In this document: one piece after another, positions 1-5,924 of the stretch
Position numbering within the stretch: position 1 is the stretch's first letter
How the letters are laid out: each line of letters opens with the position of its first letter
DNA from: an uncultured Verrucomicrobiales bacterium
GTDB lineage: Bacteria > Verrucomicrobiota > Verrucomicrobiia > Verrucomicrobiales > Akkermansiaceae
Assembly (NCBI GenBank): GCA_938001985.1
Contig: CALLBE010000166.1
Location: 1-5,924 of the forward strand
Length of the DNA: 5,924 nucleotides
Direction of reading: 5' to 3'
The notes under the pieces: generated by a model
Seen by the model: the letters and a program-made list of their open reading frames with translations, nothing else
Told to the model about the DNA's origin: nothing
The model's database searches: none
Translations under genes and position numbers: made by a program

Positions 1-2262
1 ATTGATTTCTGTCAAAGCCGCCGAGTGGAGGTTATTGATTACGTGCGCAAAAAGTACGGTGAGCGTTCGGTTTCTCACATCATTACTTATGGTAAGTTGG
101 GTGCGAAGTCGGTGATTCGTGACGTGTGCCGAGTGATGGGGGTTTCTTATGGAGAGGCGGATACGATGGCGAAGCTGATTGATCCGATGAATCATAAGAA
201 TTTAACGGATGCGTTTGAAAAATCAGAAGACTTGAAGGAGCTGATTGATAATTCTTCTACGTATAAAGATGTCTGGGAGTTGGCTCTTAAGCTTGAAGGG
301 TTGACTCGTAACGTCGGGATTCATGCGGCGGGTGTCGTGATTGGTGACCGCCCACTGGATGATCATGTCGCATTGACGCGAGGCAATGAAGGCGAGGTGG
401 TGACGCAGGCCGATATGGGTGCGATTACGGACTTGGGTCTTCTGAAGATGGACTTTTTAGGGCTTAAAAACCTGACGGTTATTCAAGACGCCGTGAATCA
501 TATTAAGGTTCACCATCCTGACTTTAATATTGAAAAAGTACCCTTAGATGATGCCCCTGCCTTGGCGCTTCTGAACCGAGGTGAAACCATGGGAGTTTTC
601 CAGCTGGAGTCGGGTGGAATGGTTGAGACTTGTAAGAAGTACGGGATCGATAAAATCGAGGATATCATTGACCTCTTAGCTCTCTATCGTCCGGGAGCGA
701 TGCAGTATATTGAGCCGATGATTGAGGTGAAGAAGGGTATTCGCGAGCCCAATTATCTTCACCCACTTGAGGAGCAAGTCTCTGGCGACACCTATGGGGT
801 GATGATTTACCAGGAGCAGGTTCAGAACGCGGCAAAACTGCTAGCAGGCTACACGCTGGGTGGCGCTGACGTTCTCCGTCGAGCGATGGGTAAGAAGAAG
901 AAGGAGGAGATGGATAAACAGCGTGAGATCTTCGTGAAAGGCTGCGCGGAACATAATGATATATCCTCAAGCATCGCGAATAAGATTTTTGATAAAATAG
1001 CAGGGTTTGCGGGTTACGGTTTTAACAAATCGCACTCGGCTTGTTATGGCCACATTTCCTATTGGACTGCTTATTTGAAGGCTAATTTCCCTGTAGAATT
1101 TCTATCAGGCCTGCTTTCTAATGAGATCAATAATACGGACAAAATCGGTGTCTTCGTTGCTGAATGTCATCGCATGGGGATAGAGTTGTTGCCTCCGAAT
1201 TTAAACCTTTCTGAATTAAAATTCACTCCGGCGAAAACCCCGAGTGGGAGTCCGGCTATTCGTTACGGTTTGGCGGCGATTAAGAATGTGGGAGAGAATG
1301 CTATGGCTGTCCTCATTGAAGACAGGCGAGCGAATGGGGCCTTTGCCTCCATGGAGGAAGTTGCTCAGCGTTTGGATTCCAAGGTGGTGAATAAAAAGAT
1401 TCTCGAGAATTTGATTAAAGCAGGTGCGTTCGATTGGACGAAAGAGAAGCGCTCCGTCTTGTTTGAGCAAGTGGATGATGTGCTAGCTTCGGCTTCAGCA
1501 GCTCACCGCGATAAGGCCAATGGGCAGGAGTCTTTATTCGATGCTTTTGATATCGCACCAACACCATCGTCTAGTCGTGCAGGTGAGGCTCAAATTTTAG
1601 AGTGGCCAAAAGCTCAACGCTTATTGGATGAAAAAGAACTTTTGGGCTTTTATGTGACAGGGCACCCCTTGGATTCTTATCGGGGTGTGATTGATCATGA
1701 GCGCTACCAGCGTCTGGGGCTGCTCGATGATATTTTGGTGAAAAATCCAAAGAAAGATCGCTTTGTTTTTGCCGGAATGGTGAGGCAGGTGATGAAGAAG
1801 ACCACGAGAAAAGGAGACGCCTTTGCCATTGCTATTATTGAGGATTTCACGGGTTCTCAGGAGCTGTTGATTTGGCCTCGTTCTTATGCTGGGATTAAAG
1901 ATTCAGGGATTATTGAAGAGGGGAAAGTGATTCGTTTTCAATCCGCTATTCAAGAAGACGATCGCACCGGAGGTCGAAGGCTTGAAGGTTATGATTTTAA
2001 AGAATTAAAGGCTAAGAAAAAAACAGCCTTAAGCAGCAAGAAAGAGTTCTCCATGACGTTGTGGACCAACCGTCACTCGAGTGAGGATTTGGTGTATGTA
2101 AAAGAAGTATTGCAACGCCATCCGGGAGAAGTCCCAACGGCTTTGTATTTCCAATCAGGAACGGGTAGGCGAGCGACGGTTGAGCTGGGTGAGCAGTTTT
2201 ATGTGAAACGCAATGCTAAGCTTTTAGTTGAACTGGCGGACTACATCGAATTGGATGAGTGA
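1..2262 (+). CDS. dnaE: DNA polymerase III alpha subunit DnaE, 5'-truncated by window edge
   Basis: Catalytic subunit of the replicative polymerase, which polymerises DNA in the holoenzyme with the beta clamp and clamp loader. The reading frame is open from base 1 and has 753 visible codons. Residues 1-3 (IDF) are the end of the PD-D-DF catalytic motif, so the PHP domain and about 400 residues lie off the left edge; the GTG at base 25 is internal. Residues here are counted from base 1. Asp2 and Asp151 (in LLKMDFLGL) match E. coli catalytic D403 and D555, with nearly the same spacing. Other family landmarks are GIHAAGVV (about 107-114), LYRPGAM (228-234), YQEQV (270-274), GGADVLRRAMGKKK (287-300) and GFNKSHSA (340-347). 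A helix-hairpin-helix region lies around 425-490. QESLF (509-513) sits where E. coli has its clamp-binding QADMF. GFYVTGHPL (549-557) precedes an OB fold (about 588-635), then the usual C-terminal domain. The implied full length of about 1,150 residues is normal, and no intein or frameshift is visible. Confidence 0.98.
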   Translation: MDFCQSRRVEVIDYVRKKYGERSVSHIITYGKLGAKSVIRDVCRVMGVSYGEADTMAKLIDPMNHKNLTDAFEKSEDLKELIDNSSTYKDVWELALKLEGLTRNVGIHAAGVVIGDRPLDDHVALTRGNEGEVVTQADMGAITDLGLLKMDFLGLKNLTVIQDAVNHIKVHHPDFNIEKVPLDDAPALALLNRGETMGVFQLESGGMVETCKKYGIDKIEDIIDLLALYRPGAMQYIEPMIEVKKGIREPNYLHPLEEQVSGDTYGVMIYQEQVQNAAKLLAGYTLGGADVLRRAMGKKKKEEMDKQREIFVKGCAEHNDISSSIANKIFDKIAGFAGYGFNKSHSACYGHISYWTAYLKANFPVEFLSGLLSNEINNTDKIGVFVAECHRMGIELLPPNLNLSELKFTPAKTPSGSPAIRYGLAAIKNVGENAMAVLIEDRRANGAFASMEEVAQRLDSKVVNKKILENLIKAGAFDWTKEKRSVLFEQVDDVLASASAAHRDKANGQESLFDAFDIAPTPSSSRAGEAQILEWPKAQRLLDEKELLGFYVTGHPLDSYRGVIDHERYQRLGLLDDILVKNPKKDRFVFAGMVRQVMKKTTRKGDAFAIAIIEDFTGSQELLIWPRSYAGIKDSGIIEEGKVIRFQSAIQEDDRTGGRRLEGYDFKELKAKKKTALSSKKEFSMTLWTNRHSSEDLVYVKEVLQRHPGEVPTALYFQSGTGRRATVELGEQFYVKRNAKLLVELADYIELDE

Positions 2263-2321
2263 TATCCTTTTTGAAACCATTATTAAATTTAAGAGGATTT
2301 CAGGTAGGGGAGGCTTGACTC

Positions 2322-2351
2322 TTGTCTTTAAAATAAGAACATATCTAAAAT
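2322..2351 (+). promoter_or_regulatory. candidate sigma70-type promoter for metF
   Basis: TTGTCT (2322-2327) and TAAAAT (2346-2351) are separated by 18 bases. The -10 box matches the TATAAT consensus at five of six positions and the -35 at four of six. A start site about 7 bases beyond the -10 would leave only a few untranslated bases before the metF ATG at 2363, so the transcript could be nearly leaderless. A second -35-like TTGACT lies at 2315-2320 but is badly spaced for the TAAAAT box. The gap shows no riboswitch fold that I recognise. This is a by-eye prediction; read-through from dnaE is also possible. Confidence 0.4.
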
Positions 2352-2362
2352 AATCGATACGT

Positions 2363-3259
2363 ATGTCTAGAATTCAACAAATCATTTCAGCAGGGAAGCC
2401 AACGGTTACGTTTGAGTTTTTCCCGCCTCGAAAGCCTGAGTTGAGTGAGAGTCTTTTTAAAACCATAAAGACCTTAGAGGCTTATGATCCTTCTTTTGTT
2501 TCCGTTACTTATGGAGCTGGTGGAACTACGAGAAAAACCACGCATGACTTGGTGAGTCGTATTTGTAAAGACACCTCCATGTCGCCAATCCCTCACTTGA
2601 CTTGTATTGGTCATACGAAGGAGGAAATATCTGGAATTCTTGATGAGTACTCAAAAGTGGGCGTGCATACGATTTTGGCTTTAAGAGGAGACCCTCCTCA
2701 AAGTGATCCTAATTACGACCGAAAGGGTGATGATTTTCAATACGCGGCTGATTTGGTTCGTTTTATTAAAAACTTCGAGTCTGATAGTACGCCCAAGGGA
2801 GCCTTTGGTGTGGGTGTGGCAGGATTTCCAGAAGGTCATCACCACACGCCCAATCGCTTGCTTGAAATGGCTCACATGAAGGCGAAGGTTGATGAAGGCG
2901 CTGATTATATCTGTACTCAGTTGTTCTTTGATAATCATGCCTTTTTTGACTACCAAGACCGCTGTGAATTGGAGTGGATTCACATCCCAATTATTGCAGG
3001 CGTGATGCCAATCACAACTTTGGGTGGAATGAAGCGGATGGCGGAGTTGTCTGCCGGAACGAATTTCACCGCTAAGCTTTTGAAGCAGATTTATCGTTTT
3101 CAAGACAGTCCTGAAGACTTAAAGAAAGCTGGTATTGATTATGCGATTGAGCAGTGCCAAGGCTTGATTGACCAAGGGTGTGATGGGATTCACCTCTATA
3201 CCTTAAATCAAAGTAATGCGACGGTTGAGATCTTGAAGCAATTGAATATTAAGCGATAA
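2363..3259 (+). CDS. metF: 5,10-methylenetetrahydrofolate reductase MetF
   Basis: Cytoplasmic FAD-dependent enzyme that reduces 5,10-methylene-THF to 5-methyl-THF, the methyl donor for methionine synthase. The 298-residue product matches the usual bacterial MetF length (about 296 in E. coli) and forms one TIM-barrel domain. Visible family motifs are TFEFFPPR with Glu18 (E. coli Glu28, catalytic), SVTYGAGGTTR (47-57), LTCIGHT (79-85), ALRGDPP with Asp110 (E. coli Asp120, flavin site), FGVGVAGFPEGHH (148-160), CTQLFFDN with Gln186 (E. coli Gln183, folate contact), IIAGVMPI and, near the end, GIHLYTLN. No key residue is missing. ATG 2363 is chosen because the protein then begins just before the first barrel strand, as in the family; there is no clear Shine-Dalgarno site before it. 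The gene lies 100 bases after dnaE with its own likely promoter, and a possible terminator follows the stop, so it may be transcribed alone. No methionine or SAM riboswitch was recognised upstream. Confidence 0.97.
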   Translation: MSRIQQIISAGKPTVTFEFFPPRKPELSESLFKTIKTLEAYDPSFVSVTYGAGGTTRKTTHDLVSRICKDTSMSPIPHLTCIGHTKEEISGILDEYSKVGVHTILALRGDPPQSDPNYDRKGDDFQYAADLVRFIKNFESDSTPKGAFGVGVAGFPEGHHHTPNRLLEMAHMKAKVDEGADYICTQLFFDNHAFFDYQDRCELEWIHIPIIAGVMPITTLGGMKRMAELSAGTNFTAKLLKQIYRFQDSPEDLKKAGIDYAIEQCQGLIDQGCDGIHLYTLNQSNATVEILKQLNIKR

Positions 3260-3264
3260 GTTCG

Positions 3265-3300
3265 ACGCCGCTAGGGGTGGCGTTATCTTATGGTTTTGTT
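3265..3300 (+). terminator. possible rho-independent terminator after metF
   Basis: Five bases after the metF stop, ACGCCGC (3265-3271) can pair with GTGGCGT (3277-3283) to give a 7-bp stem with one G-U pair and a 5-base loop. A T-rich but interrupted stretch follows (3283-3300, with TTTT and TTT blocks). Position and stem fit an intrinsic terminator, but the T-tract is not clean, so it may be weak. The hairpin overlaps the upstream GTG at 3277, which argues against using that codon as the start of the next gene. Confidence 0.45.
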
Positions 3301-3316
3301 TATTGGTTTCTAAGAC

Positions 3317-3345
3317 TTGTCTTTGTTTTAAAAAACTGCTATTTC
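3317..3345 (+). promoter_or_regulatory. candidate promoter for the BI-1-like gene and its downstream partners
   Basis: TTGTCT (3317-3322) and TATTTC (3340-3345) are 17 bases apart, with TGC directly before the -10, as in an extended -10 promoter. The -10 hexamer itself is a poor match. The -35-like part lies in CTTGTCTTT, which also occurs ahead of metF at a similar distance from the ATG. A start site about 7 bases past the -10 would fall within a few bases of the ATG at 3355, again implying a leaderless or nearly leaderless message. The call rests on spacing and the shared element only. Confidence 0.3.
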
Positions 3346-3354
3346 CTTATTTAT

Positions 3355-4047
3355 ATGGAAAACGTAGAAAACCCTTATGTTACGTCGGCTGCTGAAGATT
3401 CAGCGGTGAATCGCTCGCTGTTCATTCGTAGAACCTATATGCATGTTGCTGGCGCAATCCTTGCTTTTGCGCTTCTTGAGGCTTATTTCATCCAATCGGG
3501 GATCGCGAATGTGATTGCTCTAGCATTAAGTAAAAATTATTTGATCTTTATGGGTGTGGTGATCGCAGGAGGTTTCCTCACTAGTTTTTTAGCGGTTAAG
3601 CAATCGCGTCCTATGCAATATGCTGGACTCGCCTTGCAGGTTGTTTTTTATGCGGCAATTTTTTCAGTTTTGATTCCTTATGCTCTGGCTTATGATCCGA
3701 AAGCGCTTCAAAGTGCTGTGTTGGTAACAGGAGGATTGACGGTTGGTTTGACCGCGATTGTCTTTGGGACGCGCAAGGATTTCTCATTTTTAGGTTCTAT
3801 CATAACGATGGGATTCTGGATCTTAATCGCCTTAGGTTTAGGGTCGTTTATATTTAAGTACGAGCTTTCAACGCTATTGTTTGCTGGCTTGGGTGCGTGT
3901 TTAGCGGCTGGTGCTATTTTATACAGCACAAGTAATATCTTGCGCAATTATCCAACGGATATGCATGTGGGAGCGGCTGTTTCTCTATTCGGCAGTATCA
4001 TGACCTTGTTCTGGTATATTCTTCAGCTTTTCTTAAATAGAGACTAA
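3355..4047 (+). CDS. Bax inhibitor-1/YccA-family integral membrane protein
   Basis: A 230-residue polytopic inner-membrane protein, starting MENVENPYV from ATG 3355. Hydrophobic segments lie near residues 28-47, 62-82, 88-109, 118-138, 145-167, 171-190 and 205-226, giving the seven helices of the BI-1 (TMBIM, UPF0005) family. The helix-six/seven signature reads ILYSTSNIL (188-196) followed by LFGSIMTLFWYILQLF (211-226). Characterised members are pH-sensitive calcium leak channels (B. subtilis YetJ) or interact with the FtsH protease (E. coli YccA); which role applies here cannot be told. The two aspartates that gate YetJ appear replaced by Ser191 and Ser214. The frame is open back to GTG 3277, but that would add a hydrophobic 26-residue leader starting inside a likely terminator hairpin, so the later ATG, which gives the short polar N-terminus usual in the family, is preferred. 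There is no Shine-Dalgarno site. It is probably the first gene of a unit with the OmpA-domain and HAD genes. Confidence 0.9.
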   Translation: MENVENPYVTSAAEDSAVNRSLFIRRTYMHVAGAILAFALLEAYFIQSGIANVIALALSKNYLIFMGVVIAGGFLTSFLAVKQSRPMQYAGLALQVVFYAAIFSVLIPYALAYDPKALQSAVLVTGGLTVGLTAIVFGTRKDFSFLGSIITMGFWILIALGLGSFIFKYELSTLLFAGLGACLAAGAILYSTSNILRNYPTDMHVGAAVSLFGSIMTLFWYILQLFLNRD

Positions 4048-4061
4048 GCTGAGAAGTTTCT

Positions 4062-5075
4062 GTGAGCGATTTTAATCCAGTCTTAACCCAACCGAAAGAA
4101 AGCCCTTGGCATTGGCTTTGGGTGCTGGTTGCTTTGGTGTTTGCCATTGGGCTGCATTGGGGGGCGTTCGCATGGTTGGGGCGCTATGAGTGGATCTCTC
4201 CTGCTGAAGAGTGGGTAGAGACGGATCGTGTGGCCGTTGATCGAGTCATTGTTGAGGAGCAAAAAGATCTAGAATTGCTCCCTCAAGAGCGCGAACAATT
4301 AAAGGATATTCCCGAAGCTAAGTTACCCGAGGATATTGAAGAAATTCTTCCTGAGCTTAAAAATGTCGATATTGACATCAGTCCAAATACGGAGGCACCT
4401 GCCTTTGATTTAAAACCCGCAAAAGCCTTGCTGGGTAATACCGCACTGGATATTCAGCCTTCGGTTCCGCTTGATGTTAAGGCTTTGGAGATCAAGGAGA
4501 TTAAGGGAGAATTGCCAGATTTGACATCTCTTAAACTCAAGTCCAGGCCTGATCAGGTTATTATTCCTGAGGGTAATCGGGGGCTTGATACCTTAGATCC
4601 CGATGAGTTGTTGAAGAATTTATTAGAGGCGAATAAAAAACAAGGTGTTGAGATAGGTGATGTCGATGGGTTCAGTACCTTTAATGAGTTGTTGAATTTG
4701 CCTCAAACGGAGCTGGGTTCTCGCAAGGCGATTATTGGTTCTGATTTGCTCTTTGAATCCAATCGCTATGAGCTTCAAGACACAGCTAAGACCTCCTTGT
4801 ATAAAGTGGCGATGTTGATTGATCAAAACCCAACCATGTATTGCTGGGTTGAGGGTCATACGGATTCTGTAGGGAGTGATGAGGATAATATTAAACTATC
4901 GATTCTAAGAGCCCAATCCGTCAAAGACTGGCTGGTGAATACACTTTATCTGGACCCTGCACGTATTATTGTCATCGGAAAAGGGGAGTCGGAGCCGATT
5001 GTTAAAGGGCGTGGTGAGGTTTCAGAAGCTCTGAACCGTCGTGTTGAAATTAAAATGAGATCCACTAAGCCTTAG
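4062..5075 (+). CDS. inner-membrane-anchored OmpA/MotB-like peptidoglycan-binding protein
   Basis: A 337-residue protein of three parts. A short cytoplasmic tail leads into one hydrophobic helix (about residues 17-39, rich in Trp, with His32) without a signal-peptidase site, so it is likely anchored N-in in the inner membrane. An acidic, proline-containing linker (about 45-215) is low in complexity, with recurring Leu-Pro-Glu/Asp and Ile-Asp-Ile-type units. An OmpA C-terminal domain (about 225-335) carries LLFESNRYEL, EGHTDSVGSDEDN and NRRVEI. Asp268 and Arg283 are spaced exactly as the Asp/Arg pair that holds the diaminopimelate of peptidoglycan in A. baumannii OmpA, so cell-wall binding is expected. 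There is no outer-membrane beta-barrel, so it is not OmpA proper; the layout recalls MotB or TonB. The start is GTG 4062, 14 bases after the upstream stop, with a weak GAGAAG (4051-4056) as the ribosome site. The next gene begins directly after its stop. The cellular role is not known. Confidence 0.88.
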   Translation: MSDFNPVLTQPKESPWHWLWVLVALVFAIGLHWGAFAWLGRYEWISPAEEWVETDRVAVDRVIVEEQKDLELLPQEREQLKDIPEAKLPEDIEEILPELKNVDIDISPNTEAPAFDLKPAKALLGNTALDIQPSVPLDVKALEIKEIKGELPDLTSLKLKSRPDQVIIPEGNRGLDTLDPDELLKNLLEANKKQGVEIGDVDGFSTFNELLNLPQTELGSRKAIIGSDLLFESNRYELQDTAKTSLYKVAMLIDQNPTMYCWVEGHTDSVGSDEDNIKLSILRAQSVKDWLVNTLYLDPARIIVIGKGESEPIVKGRGEVSEALNRRVEIKMRSTKP

Positions 5076-5861
5076 ATGACAGAAGCTATTAAAGCGTTAT
5101 ACTGCTTTGATTTTGACGGGACGTTGGTGAGCCCTGTTCATGATTATCAAAGTGATCCTGTTTTTTTTGAATGGTTAAAAAAAACAGACGCATCGCCTGA
5201 GAAGGTCTGGGTGATTAATACAGGGCGAGATTTTCCTTATTTACTGGAAGGCTTGGAGCAAGCGAAGTTCCCAGTGCTTCCTCGATTTGTGATTTGCCGA
5301 GAGCGGGATATATACGAGCTGAATGAGCATGGGGAGTACGAGCCTCATCAAGACTGGAATGAGCAATGCGAATATCATATCAACTGTACAATTAGAGAGG
5401 GTGCGGCGCTGATTAAGCGTTTCAAGGCCTTTTTAAAAACCAATACCAAGGCCGAGTGGTTGGAGTTTCCAGGCGACCCTGCTGGGGTGAAGGCTTCCAG
5501 TGATGAGGAGATGGATGAGATTATTGAGTGGGTGGATCAGCAAATGCACTTGGTGCCGGCTCTCGATTATCAACGGAACTCAATTTGGATGCGTTTTGGA
5601 GACCATCGGTACCAAAAGGGGAGCAGCTTGAAGCATGTGGCTTCGTTGTTAAATGTTTCGCCAGCGCAGACCTTGGTGGCAGGTGATGGTGATAATGATT
5701 TGAGCCTTTTTGATTCAAGTGTTGCTCATCATATCGTGGCGCCTGCGAATGCGAATTATCAGGTTCAGCAAGCCGTGGCAAAGAAGGAGGGGTATTTGGC
5801 CAAGGCTAGATTTGCTCTGGGAACGTTAGAAGGTGTTTTAGCAACATTGGATAATGAGTGA
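5076..5861 (+). CDS. HAD-superfamily phosphatase, probably type IIB (Cof/sucrose-phosphatase-like)
   Basis: A 261-residue soluble hydrolase with all four HAD motifs: motif I FDFDGTL with nucleophile Asp12 and acid/base Asp14; motif II INTGR with Thr49; motif III Lys181 in QKGSSL; motif IV AGDGDNDLSLF with Asp204 and Asp208 for Mg2+. The stretch of about 110 residues between motifs II and III is the size of a C2B cap, as in Cof-type, sucrose-phosphate and trehalose-phosphate phosphatases. A phosphosugar or similar phosphomonoester is a reasonable substrate guess, but nothing here fixes it. There is no signal peptide or membrane helix, so it should be cytoplasmic. ATG 5076 follows the upstream TAG with no gap (TAGATG), typical of translational coupling, and starts the protein just before motif I, as expected. 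Codons 29-37 lie in a T8/A8 inverted repeat. Length is normal for the family. Confidence 0.9.
   Translation: MTEAIKALYCFDFDGTLVSPVHDYQSDPVFFEWLKKTDASPEKVWVINTGRDFPYLLEGLEQAKFPVLPRFVICRERDIYELNEHGEYEPHQDWNEQCEYHINCTIREGAALIKRFKAFLKTNTKAEWLEFPGDPAGVKASSDEEMDEIIEWVDQQMHLVPALDYQRNSIWMRFGDHRYQKGSSLKHVASLLNVSPAQTLVAGDGDNDLSLFDSSVAHHIVAPANANYQVQQAVAKKEGYLAKARFALGTLEGVLATLDNE
5158..5187. repeat. perfect 11-bp inverted repeat of T8 and A8 tracts inside the HAD gene
   Basis: CTGTTTTTTTT (5158-5168) and AAAAAAAACAG (5177-5187) are exact reverse complements around an 8-base spacer. The arms code for parts of Val-Phe-Phe and Lys-Lys-Thr in the HAD protein. Two homopolymer octamers this close together are prone to slippage; whether the palindrome has any role is unknown. 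Confidence 0.85.
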
Positions 5862-5924
5862 TTGCTTGGTATTAGGCTTTTTCTAAGCATCGATAGGTGT
5901 AACTAAGGCCTATGCGGAGCAGTA
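5862..5924. other. non-coding tail after the HAD gene; no supported gene
   Basis: These 63 bases contain only weak dyads: TGCTT (5863-5867) with AAGCA (5885-5889), and ATAGG (5893-5897) with CCTAT (5909-5913), without a clean T-tract after either. They could form part of a terminator region. On the minus strand a frame is open from the window edge to a TAA at 5874-5872 (16 residues, reading IGLSYTYR in part), which might be the tail of a convergent gene but is too short to call. Confidence 0.3.

Noticed and set aside
25..27. GTG as the start of dnaE
   Set aside because: The frame is open from base 1 and the residues before it (IDFCQSRR) are conserved DnaE sequence containing a catalytic Asp, so the gene is cut by the window edge.
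901..912. AAGGAGG followed by ATG inside dnaE as an internal start
   Set aside because: The spacing is only 2 bases, and the run simply encodes the conserved GKKKKEEM motif.
2017..2023. A7 run in dnaE as a programmed frameshift like the tau/gamma site of dnaX
   Set aside because: There is no downstream stop arrangement or stimulatory structure, and the zero frame continues normally through the C-terminal domain.
2264..2302. Hairpin after dnaE as a terminator
   Set aside because: ATCCT/AGGAT and TGAAACC/GGATTTCA pairings are short, A/T-rich or bulged, with long loops and no T-tract after them.
2263..2362. SAM or related riboswitch upstream of metF
   Set aside because: The gap is only 100 bases, and no conserved SAM-I, SAM-II or SAH core sequence could be seen.
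2681..3103. 140-codon open frame on the minus strand inside metF
   Set aside because: It lies wholly within a clear metF and has no recognisable motif; it is a shadow of the codon use on the other strand. Smaller minus-strand frames at 665-970, 1216-1470, 3708-3947, 4623-4859 and 5521-5781 were rejected for the same reason.
2305..3281. Shared TAGGGGNGGC at 2305-2314 and 3272-3281 as a regulatory element
   Set aside because: A 9-of-10 match between two gaps of this size is not rare by chance, its distance to the start differs (58 and 83 bases), and the second copy is part of a hairpin stem and loop.
3277..3354. GTG 3277 as the start of the BI-1-like gene
   Set aside because: It lies within the post-metF hairpin and would add a 26-residue hydrophobic leader not expected in the family; ATG 3355 gives a normal N-terminus.

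Overview
The window reads as an ordinary stretch of bacterial chromosome with all recognised genes on the + strand: the 3' two thirds of dnaE (replicative DNA polymerase III alpha subunit), metF (methylenetetrahydrofolate reductase), a seven-helix Bax inhibitor-1/YccA-type membrane protein, a membrane-anchored OmpA-domain protein, and a HAD-family phosphatase. Base composition is moderate, with many T- and A-ending codons. The style of the proteins (the MetF and DnaE variants, and the OmpA-domain protein with a TonB-like anchor) and the lack of clear Shine-Dalgarno sites at most starts suggest Verrucomicrobiota, perhaps Opitutae/Puniceicoccales. That placement is made from memory of protein style, without a database search, and is tentative.

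Layout. Bases 1-2262 are dnaE, cut by the left edge just inside the catalytic Asp motif, so the PHP domain and first part of the palm lie outside. A 100-base gap (2263-2362) carries a plausible promoter for metF (2363-3259). A 95-base gap follows (3260-3354), with a GC-rich hairpin right after the metF stop that may be a terminator, then a possible promoter for the BI-1-like gene (3355-4047). The BI-1-like, OmpA-domain and HAD genes follow with gaps of 14 and 0 bases and look like one transcription unit. The last 63 bases (5862-5924) hold no gene that can be supported. There are no tRNA or rRNA genes, mobile elements, CRISPR arrays or long repeats.

How the genes relate. dnaE and metF are core housekeeping genes (replication and methyl-folate supply) and need not be functionally linked. 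The three-gene unit combines an inner-membrane channel-like protein, a protein that could bridge the inner membrane to peptidoglycan, and a soluble phosphatase. No shared pathway can be read from sequence alone.

I did not find a convincing new biological system. The points most worth a second look are serines at the positions of both sensor aspartates in the BI-1-like protein, a perfect 11-bp T8/A8 inverted repeat inside the HAD gene, a shared CTTGTCTTT element about 40 bases ahead of two start codons, and the scarcity of Shine-Dalgarno sites at true starts.
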